Positions 30,150 to 39,661 of a stretch of DNA of 64,000 bases are shown here, one piece after another. A program made the position numbers and the translations under genes. The notes under the pieces are model-generated. The model saw only the letters and a list, made by a program, of their open reading frames with translations, was not told the origin of the DNA and did no database searches. This stretch comes from Vibrio tapetis subsp. tapetis (GTDB lineage: Bacteria > Pseudomonadota > Gammaproteobacteria > Enterobacterales > Vibrionaceae): positions 434,001 through 498,000 of the forward strand of contig NZ_LT960611.1 of assembly GCF_900233005.1 (NCBI RefSeq), given 5' to 3'. Position 1 is the first letter of the stretch, and every line of letters starts with the position of its first letter.

Positions 30150-30509
30150 TTACAATCGGGCTAGAGTAGTAATGAGTAAAGGTATTGCGTGTTCTACGTG
30201 TTCGACAGACAATCCGAATGCAACTTTTCCTTCAGAAATGAACTGCTCTACTTCCGCTTGTTTTGCTTGTATAGCGGGTTTGGCAATGGTGCAGCTTTTG
30301 TCGAAGCCGATGATCGCAATGGCCATGGAAAGGGCGGCGCCTGCTCCGGTATTGCAGCAGCCGATGTAATAATCAAGCTCACCACTTTTCACTTTTAATG
30401 CGGCATCCATATCATTAAGGATGTGCATTTCAAAGGTGTCTGGAGACGTTGCTTCTATTTGCTGTTGAATTTGTTCACGCTGTAAACCAGCTATGCCGAT
30501 CTTTTTCAT
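30150..30509 (-). CDS. yhfU: YhfU, DUF2620 protein
   Basis: 119 residues, soluble. MKKIGIAGLQREQIQQQI and DYYIGCCNTGAGAALSMAIAIIG are the recognisable parts (E. coli YhfU is 117). The glycine-rich segment suggests nucleotide or phosphosugar contact, but the function is unknown. Confidence 0.87.
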   Translation of the reverse strand: MKKIGIAGLQREQIQQQIEATSPDTFEMHILNDMDAALKVKSGELDYYIGCCNTGAGAALSMAIAIIGFDKSCTIAKPAIQAKQAEVEQFISEGKVAFGLSVEHVEHAIPLLITTLARL

Positions 30510-30522
30510 AGTGGTGCCTTTA

Positions 30523-31404
30523 TTATTTAAATAGGGTGTAGGGGGTGTGGATCATCATGGTGTCTATCTCCTGTTGAGATATGCCATGATTGAGTAATTC
30601 TGGGAGAAAGTGTTCAACTAGGTATCCAAAGCCAAGCCCCCCATTTTCCTTAAGATGGGAGCGGCGAGTGATGTCCATTGAAAGCATCACTCGGTCTAAG
30701 CAGCCTCGCTGAGACAAAGCCATCAACATCTCGATTCTTTTGCTGTCGGGGAAGTAACTATTTTTGCCGATGGTGTCGAACTGCACATAGCAGCCTTGGT
30801 CGATCAGCCATTGAATTTCATCTAAGTTGCTTTTTAAATCGCAGTGACCAATGGTTACGCGTTCTAAATCGACTCCCATGTTCCGAAACAGGTTCACCTG
30901 CTCTTTGCCTAAGGTACTTAAAGACTGGTGAGTTGAAATGGGACGTCCAGTTTCCATATGGGTAATCGCCGCAGCGTGAAAGACTTTTTTTTCTAGGTCG
31001 GTAAATCGCTCTTCACTGCTGCCAACTTCACCGATGATACTGGCCTTAAGTGAACTGCCTGGAAGACCGTTTTCAATTTCAGATATCATTTTTTTGGCTA
31101 ATTGCTGCGCCGTTAGCTGAGAAACTTCAGGCGGGAAAAAGCCCTCAATGTAATACCCAGTAGAGAGCAATACATTCATTCCGGTGTCGTTAATTAAATC
31201 CTCAATAAAATGAGGATTTCTGCCCATAAAATGATTGGTTACTTCTACGATGTTTCGTACGCCAAGTTTCAGCAGGTTTTCCATTTCTTCTTTTATCAAC
31301 CCGTACTGATCGAGCCGACAATCAATGTCGCCTTTCTGAGGGGACAAATCGATATGGAGATGCTCATGGCAATAGGTATACCCTGTGTTATCAATCATCT
31401 TCAC
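30523..31404 (-). CDS. php: Phosphotriesterase homology protein (PHP/YhfV)
   Basis: 293 residues of the amidohydrolase superfamily. The binuclear metal site is visible: HEHLHIDLS (HxH), IGEVGSSEE (Glu at the bridging position where phosphotriesterase has a carboxylated Lys), STHQSL, IGHCDL and SMDITRRS. The frame begins with GTG at 31404, and an ATG follows at 31398; both are close to AGGA. It lacks demonstrated phosphotriesterase activity in E. coli. Confidence 0.9.
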   Translation of the reverse strand: MKMIDNTGYTYCHEHLHIDLSPQKGDIDCRLDQYGLIKEEMENLLKLGVRNIVEVTNHFMGRNPHFIEDLINDTGMNVLLSTGYYIEGFFPPEVSQLTAQQLAKKMISEIENGLPGSSLKASIIGEVGSSEERFTDLEKKVFHAAAITHMETGRPISTHQSLSTLGKEQVNLFRNMGVDLERVTIGHCDLKSNLDEIQWLIDQGCYVQFDTIGKNSYFPDSKRIEMLMALSQRGCLDRVMLSMDITRRSHLKENGGLGFGYLVEHFLPELLNHGISQQEIDTMMIHTPYTLFK

Positions 31405-31409
31405 GGTTC

Positions 31410-31781
31410 CTAACGGTCGTCATCGGTTAATTGGCTAATGGCAAATAAATTGCTAACCAAGAATGAGTTTTCAGTTTGGGGTGCCTGTTCGATTCCATAT
31501 AGGCTTAGAACTTTTGTGTTGAGCGCCTGCAGGGCATCAAACTGAGCGGACTCCACAATTTCTTGCCAGATATCATCATCGAGCCCTTCTTCGATTGGGC
31601 TTTCAAGCAAGATGCGATCCGTTGCTCTGGCTAAGTGGGTTACTAGCATCTGAAACTGTTCGTTATCAGGTGTTAGGTTGAATTCCGTTTCAATTAATGC
31701 CGCCGCCGCTATTGAAGCTTGATAACTGGCTTGGCTGATCACGGCATTTTCGGCCAGAATGGATAAACGTTGTTGCATCAT
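31410..31781 (-). CDS. yhfY: YhfY, PRD-like domain protein
   Basis: 123 residues, helical, the size of E. coli YhfY (120). The repeat of conserved histidine/arginine (LVTHLARATDRIL) fits a single PTS-regulation (PRD) domain without DNA-binding part. Together with the neighbouring regulator YhfZ it may sense phosphorylation, which is inference. Confidence 0.8.
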   Translation of the reverse strand: MMQQRLSILAENAVISQASYQASIAAAALIETEFNLTPDNEQFQMLVTHLARATDRILLESPIEEGLDDDIWQEIVESAQFDALQALNTKVLSLYGIEQAPQTENSFLVSNLFAISQLTDDDR

Positions 31782-31818
31782 TATTAACGTTCCTTATTTA
31801 ATGAGTTTCACTGCCTAT

Positions 31819-32712
31819 TTAATAGCTTGGTGTTATTAGGCCCTCTACCACTTGGTTCTGATGTGATATTAGGGCGTGTATATTGAGCAGTTTTCGCAAC
31901 AATACCCGAATATACTGTGCCTCTGTGCGGACCAAAATAACGGCTTGAGAAGCGTCTCGGCATTCTTCAAATTCATCGAGAGATCGTTCCGATAAGCCCA
32001 TGCCTAGCATATCGATAGCTTCAGGGAGCCAAACTACCGCATCTATGATGCCATTGGTCAGGTGACTGAGGCTGTCGCTGTAGTTAATTTCTACGATTTC
32101 AATTTGCTTGTCTTTAAAGGCAAGCTCAGTTAACACGCGTTGATCGGGTGAATCGGAATCGACCCCCACTTTTGTTATGGTGCTGTACTCGCCATCACGG
32201 TAAATCAACCTATGGGCGTTTGAATAAGAGTGATCGCCTAAATCGATGGCCGTTACTAAGCCGTCGACGACATAATCTTTGGCGGCAAGTCGTGACATGA
32301 TCGCCATGTCGTATGTGCCGGCTTTTAAGCATTCTGCCCTGACGTTTGCACCTCTCATATGGGCAAAATAAAAAGGAAAGTCACTCATTTGTGCTTTAAT
32401 GCCACTGGCAATGCCTTCGTAGTGTTTGGTATACGGAAGAGGCATGGCACAGACCAAATGAGACAACCCAGACAACTTAGCCAGTTCAGTTTCGTTTAGC
32501 GTGCTAATGAAGGTGCCATTTCGGCCTTGCTTGCTCAAACCGACCGCTTGGTGGCTTTCAATCGTGGTGAGCGCTTTTTGAATGAAACCAACCGATACCC
32601 CGAATTCTTCGGACAACGAATCAATCGTTCTTACTCGGTCTCCTTCCTTTGCGGTAAGGAGGTAGCGCGCAACATTGATAACTGCAGAACCTTCTCGACT
32701 GATGTATTGCAT
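31819..32712 (-). CDS. yhfZ: YhfZ, transcriptional regulator of the yhf operon
   Basis: 297 residues (E. coli YhfZ 301). An N-terminal winged helix (RTIDSLSEEFGVSVGFIQKALTTIESHQAVGLSKQGRNGTFI) is followed by a periplasmic-binding-like ligand domain. It is the first gene of the operon and likely autoregulates it. A 250-base AT-rich promoter region lies upstream to 32964. Confidence 0.87.
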   Translation of the reverse strand: MQYISREGSAVINVARYLLTAKEGDRVRTIDSLSEEFGVSVGFIQKALTTIESHQAVGLSKQGRNGTFISTLNETELAKLSGLSHLVCAMPLPYTKHYEGIASGIKAQMSDFPFYFAHMRGANVRAECLKAGTYDMAIMSRLAAKDYVVDGLVTAIDLGDHSYSNAHRLIYRDGEYSTITKVGVDSDSPDQRVLTELAFKDKQIEIVEINYSDSLSHLTNGIIDAVVWLPEAIDMLGMGLSERSLDEFEECRDASQAVILVRTEAQYIRVLLRKLLNIHALISHQNQVVEGLITPSY

Positions 32713-32964
32713 AGTGTGCTTCTTTTAATCTTCATTATTTTGAAGATAATATATAGCATTGGTATTGTTTATAAAATAGACATGATGAAAATTTGTGAGG
32801 CATGATTGATTTGTCAATAAGACAAAAAATTTAAATGATTAAAAATAAGGGGTTATGGTTTTCTGGCGAAAGGCGAAAGATAATTTTTAGTGAGAGTAGG
32901 GGGGAATAAGAGCGTAAGCACATGACGTGTACCTACGCGTTTTTCTGTTGTGCTGGATATGTGA

Positions 32965-33156
32965 CTAGCGTGTGGCGCAGCTTGCTACGGAACTACTGCG
33001 TAATGCGAGCTCGTCTATATTGAATAAGCGTACGTCTAGTGTGGCAATGTCGTTACAAGTTTCACATGAGTGGTGGTGTTTTCCATCGACATAGTCGTGT
33101 TTCATTACCATTTTTGGTTGTTTACACCAGTCGCATGTGCCTTCCGTGTTGAACAT
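32965..33156 (-). CDS. Small zinc-ribbon-like protein
   Basis: 63 residues with two CxxC knuckles (CDWCKQP, CETCND) separated by HHH, a likely structural zinc site. The strong site GGAG six bases before the ATG supports translation. Function unknown. Confidence 0.72.
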   Translation of the reverse strand: MFNTEGTCDWCKQPKMVMKHDYVDGKHHHSCETCNDIATLDVRLFNIDELALRSSSVASCATR

Positions 33157-33325
33157 TGAAATCTCCTTTGGTTGTTTTATTCGTATGAGATGACATCAAA
33201 ATATTATGCCACAAATAAAATACAAATGTTAAATTTTTGTTACTTTTTGATTTGTAAAAATCCAAAATGCGATCGATTTAGCGTATTTAGCACTGAGTAC
33301 GATTAGCTACTGAGCGTGGCTTTCA

Positions 33326-34357
33326 CTATTTGTTATATGACGGGTGTTTCAAAATGACCTTGAGAGCCCCATTGAGTTTTTTCATCTCATCATCACTGCC
33401 GTTGGCATCAGGGTGATAGACACGGCAAAGCTTTTTGTATCGAACTTTTATCGCTTCGGCGCTGGGCAATCGTTTTGCATTGAAACCAAGAAATGTACAA
33501 GCTAATGTAAAATTCTGATCTTGTTGTGCATTTTTCAGATCCTTTAGCACCGCATTTTGGCTCAATAACTGGCGGCGTGTTTTCTCAAGCTCTTTACGTA
33601 AAATACGAGAGTCATCAGCGGATTTTTGTTCCTGTTTAACGGCTGTTTTTTGTTTGCGCTTTTTACGGCCCAGCAAGATAACCGCCAGTAATGCGAATAG
33701 GAAGGTTGCCGCGATAATGAGGTAACCGACTTGTTGAGACACTTCAGGCAATGCCCAGTTAGATTCTTGCGTCATTTTAGGAGCTGGCGATGAGGGTTCT
33801 GTTGCGGTGAGGGCTTTGTTTGACTCGTCATCCAACTGCGTAATTTGTCCGAGTTGGGCTGCGCGCATCGCATTAAACTTAGCTTCCAATACTCGGTTGT
33901 AGCCGGCTTCGGCTTGAGTGCTGTTATTTTCTAGCGCAACCTTGTACCAAACTCTGGCTAAGTCTAGATCTGTGATGGTTTGATATTCGTTGTATTCGCG
34001 CTCGTACAGAATCCCAAGTTTTAGTTGAGCCCTGGCTAATCCTTGAACCGCAGCTTTGGTGTACCAATAAACGGCTAAATCTAAGTTCTCTTCTATGGCA
34101 ATGCCGCTATCGTACGCGTTAGCCAGTTTGAGTTGCGCCAATGAGTAACCATTGTCTGCGGATTGCTTGAGCCAATCGAGTGCTCGTTGCGGATCTTTTA
34201 CTACGTCTTTCCCGGTGAAGAAAGCTTGAGCTAGTGAATATTGTGCAACGGGGTCTTGCTTGTTGGCTTGAGTTTCTAATTCTCCAATGGTGACTGCACC
34301 TAACCAATGACTGAAGAAAAGTGCAGTGATACACAATAATCGAATTGATTTATTCAT
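33326..34357 (-). CDS. Sel1-repeat and J-domain membrane protein
   Basis: 343 residues: a signal-like N-terminus (about 1-21), three Sel1/TPR-like repeats with the pattern A..WYTKAA...GLARAQLKLG (about 35-165), a linker, one membrane segment (YLIIAATFLFALLAVILLG, about 215), a Lys/Gln-rich coiled region, and a C-terminal J domain with the HPD motif in VYHPDANGSDDE. It would place a J domain in the cytoplasm and Sel1 repeats in the periplasm, recruiting DnaK near the membrane. The order follows from the sequence; the role is inferred. Confidence 0.85.
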   Translation of the reverse strand: MNKSIRLLCITALFFSHWLGAVTIGELETQANKQDPVAQYSLAQAFFTGKDVVKDPQRALDWLKQSADNGYSLAQLKLANAYDSGIAIEENLDLAVYWYTKAAVQGLARAQLKLGILYEREYNEYQTITDLDLARVWYKVALENNSTQAEAGYNRVLEAKFNAMRAAQLGQITQLDDESNKALTATEPSSPAPKMTQESNWALPEVSQQVGYLIIAATFLFALLAVILLGRKKRKQKTAVKQEQKSADDSRILRKELEKTRRQLLSQNAVLKDLKNAQQDQNFTLACTFLGFNAKRLPSAEAIKVRYKKLCRVYHPDANGSDDEMKKLNGALKVILKHPSYNK

Positions 34358-34371
34358 TGGGGATTGGTTTC

Positions 34372-34701
34372 CTAGAGTTTATCAGAACCGCGACGAAAGC
34401 CGTCTCGATAGCTTTGTTCAAATGACCAATCACAAATACCAAAATAGGGCTTACGCAATAGGCCTAACCGATGCGGATCTTGTGAACAATAAACATCCTG
34501 CCCACTTTGGTAGCCATTGGTGTAGGCAAGGTAATTGTCTTCGGAGGTTTGTGCTTTGTTGGGACTAAACTGTACAGCACCCTTGTTGGATTGCTCAAAG
34601 CCAAAGTCGTACCATTCTTTTTCAGAAGTGAGGTGATTAAGATCGACACTGGTACAAGCAACCAAAAATAGAGTTGGGAGAATCACTGTGAATTTGTTCA
34701 T
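34372..34701 (-). CDS. DUF2799-type lipoprotein
   Basis: 109 residues with a lipobox LFLVACTS (Cys at about 16) after a short signal. The mature part has YDFGFEQSNKG, YTNGYQSGQDVYC and QSYRDGFRRG, a pattern of GY/GF-x-x-G repeats found in DUF2799 lipoproteins. Function unknown. It precedes the Sel1/J-domain gene by 14 bases and is likely cotranscribed. Confidence 0.8.
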   Translation of the reverse strand: MNKFTVILPTLFLVACTSVDLNHLTSEKEWYDFGFEQSNKGAVQFSPNKAQTSEDNYLAYTNGYQSGQDVYCSQDPHRLGLLRKPYFGICDWSFEQSYRDGFRRGSDKL

Positions 34702-34785
34702 TATTGTGTCCCTTAATTTACCCGAATGTGTAAGGTTATTATGATAGCAAATTCAGCAGTGTTCAATTTACGCAGCGATAAAGGG

Positions 34786-35511
34786 CTACTTTAATAGTTT
34801 TGGAGCAGCGGCGGGTGTTGTTCCACCGACAGGGCGGTTCACCGATAAACGGCGGCCTTTCTTTAAGCCAACTTCGTAATCGGCGGTGATGTTTTTCATG
34901 GCATCACGTAGCTGTTGCTTAAAGGTTTCACGATCGATGTTTTCAAATTCTTTATCAATGTAATTATTGATTTTGTTATTTGAATCATCATCTGGTGCGA
35001 TCGTCGGCAGTTTTTCTAATGCGCCTTCAATCCAACCGGATAAAAACGAAGACACGCGTTTGGTGACTTCAGCGCTACTGGTACCAGAGCCTGCAAAACT
35101 GTTGCGGAACTGCCCCGTGTGTTCGTTCATTTCTCTATAGACAATATCAAAGGCAAATGCGGCAAAAATTGCGCGATCGGCTTCACCAATGAACTCGAGA
35201 CGTTTTAACCCTTTGTGGTTCAGCAATACGGCTTCAACGCCAAATTTAGTATTGATCCCACGAACAATACGTAAAATGTTGGAGCCAACATTGCTTGGAA
35301 GTAAGTGGCTAGATTGAGTCTTGCCCATTTTGATGAACTCAATGTCATCTTTATCTAACCCATATTTAATCATGAGATTATGGGCCATCTTGATGGCATT
35401 AGCAGCTTCATTTACGTTCGCTGAATTACCGAGTTCAAGACACTTCGCAATTTTCTTGAGGGCTTTTTGTTTATCCATTAATGCTGCAGGTTGATGAGAA
35501 AAGTCGACCAT
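34786..35511 (-). CDS. DUF2786 family protein
   Basis: 241 residues from the first ATG; a second start at 35478 (MDKQKALKKIAKCLELG) gives 230 and is where family similarity begins. The N-terminal helical segment AKCLELGNSANVNEAANAIKMAHNLMIKYGL is the DUF2786 signature. The C-terminus is basic and Pro/Ala-rich. No ribosome site decides between starts. Function unknown. Confidence 0.8.
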   Translation of the reverse strand: MVDFSHQPAALMDKQKALKKIAKCLELGNSANVNEAANAIKMAHNLMIKYGLDKDDIEFIKMGKTQSSHLLPSNVGSNILRIVRGINTKFGVEAVLLNHKGLKRLEFIGEADRAIFAAFAFDIVYREMNEHTGQFRNSFAGSGTSSAEVTKRVSSFLSGWIEGALEKLPTIAPDDDSNNKINNYIDKEFENIDRETFKQQLRDAMKNITADYEVGLKKGRRLSVNRPVGGTTPAAAPKLLK

Positions 35512-35627
35512 TTTAGCGTTATTTGACGGGAAGTAAAAGAGTGGAATGGGCGATTAAGGCAGGATTACGTTAACTCAGTACCGGCTGACACCAAGTTAAC
35601 GCAACAGATAGTTTGAATTTAAGGCAA

Positions 35628-36320
35628 TTAGATGCCTAGTTCATCAAGTAAGTCGTTAGCCATATCATCAGCGGCTGATGTAACGGGTGCGCTTTTTTCT
35701 TGCTTCTTGCTCGATTTCTCTCGTTCTTGATCTATCAATGAGTCGATGCAGGTTTCTTCTTCGATTTCAAATTCTTCTAGCTGAATAAACTCGGTTTTAT
35801 CCATAGCAAGTTCTAGGTAGAAGATGTTGTTTTTCTCTGTCGAGAAGGTTACGCGACGCGCTTGCGGACGATCTAAGTTTGTATCAACGGATAGCATGAC
35901 TTGTTTTGTCAGCGCTAGCATTTTAGGTTGGTTTTGAGTGATGTTGGTTTGCAGCTCTTTACGTACCTTGTTAGTAAAATCACCAACTAATTGGTTCATC
36001 AGTTCGCCAAGAACATCACCGACTTCATCTGAGGTGTGCAAAATGGCCAGTTCATCTTCTGGCATGCCCATGTTACGCATGTAGTTTTGATAGATCTCTA
36101 ATGCGGCTGGGGCTGCGAAGTTGATAACAACCAAGCCAGAAAAACCGCCATCGAATAGCACAAAACAGCCAAAATCAGGTTTTAGGCAAGTTTTGTTGAT
36201 TTTTTGTACCATTGCCGAGTAATGAATCGGAGAATCTGTTGCCGAGGTCAAAACGCCAGACACTGATTTACATAGCATTAATAGAATGTCTTCGGTGGTA
36301 ACTACTTTATTTTTTTTCAT
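35628..36320 (-). CDS. DUF3334 protein, CheX/CheC-like
   Basis: 230 residues. EVGDVLGELMNQLVGDFTNKV matches the E-x-x-N-x-x-x-G motif of the CheC/CheX/FliY phosphatase family, here as ELMNQLVGDF. The C-terminus is acidic and Lys-rich, ending in DDMANDLLDELGI. It could dephosphorylate a response regulator; the substrate is unknown and no chemotaxis genes are adjacent. The family call is from pattern only. Confidence 0.78.
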   Translation of the reverse strand: MKKNKVVTTEDILLMLCKSVSGVLTSATDSPIHYSAMVQKINKTCLKPDFGCFVLFDGGFSGLVVINFAAPAALEIYQNYMRNMGMPEDELAILHTSDEVGDVLGELMNQLVGDFTNKVRKELQTNITQNQPKMLALTKQVMLSVDTNLDRPQARRVTFSTEKNNIFYLELAMDKTEFIQLEEFEIEEETCIDSLIDQEREKSSKKQEKSAPVTSAADDMANDLLDELGI

Positions 36321-36541
36321 GAGATTATCGCTTTAATAAGCATATAAGAAATTGTTGCTTGTAAGAAGTGTGGACTAAAAATCCAAAAATGTAAGCAATC
36401 GATTCAGTTTGAAGTGCAGTAACTGTTTTTATCAAGCTCTAAAATGTTGTAAAGTGACGAAAATCAAAAAAATCACCCGCAATGTCAACCGAACTACTTT
36501 CCCCACTGAATGATTCAGTGTTGTAGGGAGCAGGAAGCACC

Positions 36542-39500
36542 ATGTTACCAAGAATTTCAAATCAACCTGATATCGATAGTGTTGTTACTCAATACCTTAA
36601 TGAGCTTGAAGAAAAAGGATTTAGTGGCGACATCGAAATAGGCTATTCAAGCCGCCTTGCTGTTGCGACCGACAACAGTGTCTACCAGCAGCTGCCACAA
36701 GCGGTTCTTTTTCCAAAAAATACCAGTGATGTTCAGTTAATTGGCTCAATTGGTCATGCCGCGCCATACCAGTCTGTCACTTTTTCCCCAAGAGGCGGAG
36801 GCACCGGCACTAATGGCCAGTCACTGACCAAAGGTTTGGTGATCGACCTTTCTCGTTATATGAACCAAATGTTGGAAATTAACGAAAAAGAAGGTTGGGT
36901 TCGTGTCCAAACCGGCATCGTCAAAGACAAGTTAAATGACTTGGTCAGACCGTATGGCTATTTCTTTTCTCCTGAGCTATCGACCAGTAATCGTGCGACG
37001 TTAGGCGGTATGGTCAATACGGACGCATCTGGCCAAGGATCGTTAAAATACGGCAAGACTTCGGATCACGTATTGTCGTTACAGGCGGTCTTTAGCGATG
37101 GTTCAATATTAGAAAGTGATTTGTCTGATGGCCTTCCAATCCCAGACACACAAGCGGCAAAGGCTCTCGAAGTCACCGAAGCCGTATGCCGAGATAATCG
37201 CGATAAAATTGTCGCAAAATTTCCAAAGCTAAATCGGTTTTTAACGGGTTATGATCTAAAAAATGCCATCGATGAAGACAGTGCAGCGTTTAACTTTACG
37301 CGTGTTCTGTGCGGCTCTGAAGGTTCGCTCGCTTTTATCACCGAAGCTAAGCTTAATTTAACGCGTATACCTAAAGCTCGCACGTTAGTGAATATCAAAT
37401 ATTTGTCGTTCGATTCAGCGTTGCGCAATGCGCCGTTAATGGTAGAAGCAGACGCCTTATCTGTTGAGACAATCGATTCAAAAGTACTGAATTTGGCTAA
37501 GCAAGACATCGTTTGGAACACCGTAAGCGATCTGTTAACCGATGTACCCGGCAAAGAAATGTTGGGCATTAATATGGTTGAGTTTGCTGGTGAAGACGTT
37601 GCCTTGGTTGAGCAGCAGGTTAAGTCCTTAACTCAAAGCTTAGATGAAATGATGGCGGCAGAGCAGGCAGACATCATTGGTTATCAAGTGTGTTCTGATT
37701 TGGCCAGTATTGGTCGTATCTATGGGATGCGTAAAAAAGCCGTGGGTTTGTTGGGAGCCGCTAAGGGCAAAGCAAAGCCTGTCGCGTTTGCTGAAGATAC
37801 CTGTGTACCACCAGAAAACTTGGCTGATTTTATTGAAGAATTTCGCCAGTTACTCGATGACAAATCATTGAATTATGGCATGTTTGGTCATGTGGATGCC
37901 GGTGTTTTGCACGTTCGTCCAGCGCTGGATTTGTGCGATCCCGAACAAGAAATTTTGATGCAGCAGATCTCTGACCAAGTGGTAACTTTGGTGGCCAAAT
38001 ATGGCGGTTTGATGTGGGGCGAACACGGGAAAGGCTTCCGCTCTGAATATGGCCCTGCCTTTTTTGGTGAAGCACTGTTTACGGAGCTTCGTAGAGTGAA
38101 AGCGGCCTTTGACCCGTATAACAAAATGAACCCGGGTAAAATCTGTACGCCGTTAGATAGCGATGCGGAACTGGTGAAGGTTTCGGATACTAAACGCGGC
38201 TATTACGACCGCCAAATTGATGTAGAAGTGCGAGACAGCTTTAGCCAAGCGATGGAGTGTAACGGTAACGGGTTGTGCTTTAACTATGATGTGCATTCGC
38301 CAATGTGCCCATCAATGAAGGTAACGGCTGATCGTCGTCATTCTCCGAAAGGCCGTGCAGGATTGGTTCGTGAATGGCTACGTCAGCTAACCGAAGAGGG
38401 CATCGATGTGCTCGATTTGGAAAAGCAAACTCTGGCGGGCACCAATAGCATTAGAACCCTGATTGAGCGTGTTCGTAATACGATTAATAAAAGACACGAA
38501 TACGATTTCTCTCATGAAGTTTTAGATGCGATGAATGGCTGTTTAGCGTGTAAGGCTTGTGCCAGCCAATGCCCAATTAAAGTGGATGTGCCGAGTTTTC
38601 GTTCTCGTTTTCTAAACCTGTACTATTCACGTTACCAAAGACCCGCTAAAGACTATTTGGTGGCGAATATTGAAACCATGCTACCGTTGATGGCAAAAGC
38701 GCCGAGTTTAGTTAACTTTGCTTTAAAGCAGCCTTTAGTGAAATTATTAACGGCGAAAACGGTCGGTTATGTTGACGCGCCGTTGTTGAGCGTACCAACG
38801 TTAGCAAAGTCACTGAAATTTAAACCAGACACTCAGTTTGATTTACAAAAACTCAACCGTTTATCGGATGAGGACAGAGCCAGTCATGTGCTTATTGTTC
38901 AAGACCCATTCACCAGTTTTTATGATGCAAAAGTGGTTGAAGACTTTGTTGATTTAGTCAGTAAATTAGGGTTGCAGCCAATCGTTTTACCGTTTAAACC
39001 GAACGGAAAAGCGCAACACATTAAAGGCTTTTTGAAGCAATTTGCTCAGTCGGCCAATACGAGTGCCGAATTTTTATCCATGCTGGCAGAAACCGGGATT
39101 CCACTGGTTGGCGTAGATCCTGCGTTGGTGCTTTGTTATCGCGATGAATATAATGAAATTTTAGGCGATGAACGCGGTGATTTTGATGTACTTACGGTGC
39201 ACGAATGGCTCACGCCTAAGTTGCCTCAATTTGCTAAGAAACCACCGACAGATGGCATAGCATGGCAGCTATTTGCGCATTGCACCGAAAAAACCAAACT
39301 GCCAAACGCAGAAAAAGAGTGGGCTGCAATCTTTGAACATTTTGGCGCGACTCTTAAGCCTGTTTCGGTTGGTTGTTGTGGCATGGCCGGTACTTTTGGT
39401 CATGAAATCGACAAGCTTGAAATGTCGAAAGATATTTATAACTTGAGTTGGAAGCCTCGCCTTGAAGAGACAAATTCAGATCATTGTTTAGTGACAGGCT

Positions 39501-39580
39501 ACTCTTGCCGTAGTCAAGTTAAACGATTTGAAAATATCTCACCTAAACATCCATTACAGGCATTGCTGCAGTACGTTTAA
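36542..39580 (+). CDS. ydiJ: YdiJ-type FAD/4Fe-4S D-2-hydroxyacid dehydrogenase
   Basis: 1012 residues, like E. coli YdiJ (1018), which oxidises D-2-hydroxyglutarate. An N-terminal FAD-binding domain (PRGGGTGTNGQSL, about 80; LCGSEGSLAFITEAKL, about 255) is followed by the FAD-oxidase C domain (YGMFGHVDAGVLHVRP). The Fe-S half has NGLCFNYDVHSPMCPSMK and CLACKACASQCPIKVDVPSF, and cysteine-rich elements (CCGMAGTFG, YSCRSQ) lie near the C-terminus. The ATG has a GGGAGCAGG ribosome site. The terminator that follows is the target of the second intron. Confidence 0.93.
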   Translation: MLPRISNQPDIDSVVTQYLNELEEKGFSGDIEIGYSSRLAVATDNSVYQQLPQAVLFPKNTSDVQLIGSIGHAAPYQSVTFSPRGGGTGTNGQSLTKGLVIDLSRYMNQMLEINEKEGWVRVQTGIVKDKLNDLVRPYGYFFSPELSTSNRATLGGMVNTDASGQGSLKYGKTSDHVLSLQAVFSDGSILESDLSDGLPIPDTQAAKALEVTEAVCRDNRDKIVAKFPKLNRFLTGYDLKNAIDEDSAAFNFTRVLCGSEGSLAFITEAKLNLTRIPKARTLVNIKYLSFDSALRNAPLMVEADALSVETIDSKVLNLAKQDIVWNTVSDLLTDVPGKEMLGINMVEFAGEDVALVEQQVKSLTQSLDEMMAAEQADIIGYQVCSDLASIGRIYGMRKKAVGLLGAAKGKAKPVAFAEDTCVPPENLADFIEEFRQLLDDKSLNYGMFGHVDAGVLHVRPALDLCDPEQEILMQQISDQVVTLVAKYGGLMWGEHGKGFRSEYGPAFFGEALFTELRRVKAAFDPYNKMNPGKICTPLDSDAELVKVSDTKRGYYDRQIDVEVRDSFSQAMECNGNGLCFNYDVHSPMCPSMKVTADRRHSPKGRAGLVREWLRQLTEEGIDVLDLEKQTLAGTNSIRTLIERVRNTINKRHEYDFSHEVLDAMNGCLACKACASQCPIKVDVPSFRSRFLNLYYSRYQRPAKDYLVANIETMLPLMAKAPSLVNFALKQPLVKLLTAKTVGYVDAPLLSVPTLAKSLKFKPDTQFDLQKLNRLSDEDRASHVLIVQDPFTSFYDAKVVEDFVDLVSKLGLQPIVLPFKPNGKAQHIKGFLKQFAQSANTSAEFLSMLAETGIPLVGVDPALVLCYRDEYNEILGDERGDFDVLTVHEWLTPKLPQFAKKPPTDGIAWQLFAHCTEKTKLPNAEKEWAAIFEHFGATLKPVSVGCCGMAGTFGHEIDKLEMSKDIYNLSWKPRLEETNSDHCLVTGYSCRSQVKRFENISPKHPLQALLQYV

Positions 39581-39633
39581 GTGCTCTGGTAAAACGGCTC
39601 AGTACCACACTGAAAGTTGTCTTGTTGCTCACA

Positions 39634-39661
39634 AAATGCGCCGATAATGGCGCATTTTTTT
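39634..39661 (+). terminator. ydiJ terminator, intron target
   Basis: ATGCGCC-GATAAT-GGCGCAT followed by TTTTTT. The second intron begins directly after the T-tract, the same placement as behind gyrA. Confidence 0.9.

Noticed and set aside
30040..30369. 109-residue plus-strand frame opposite yhfT and yhfU
   Set aside because: Antisense to two well supported genes, with no ribosome site.
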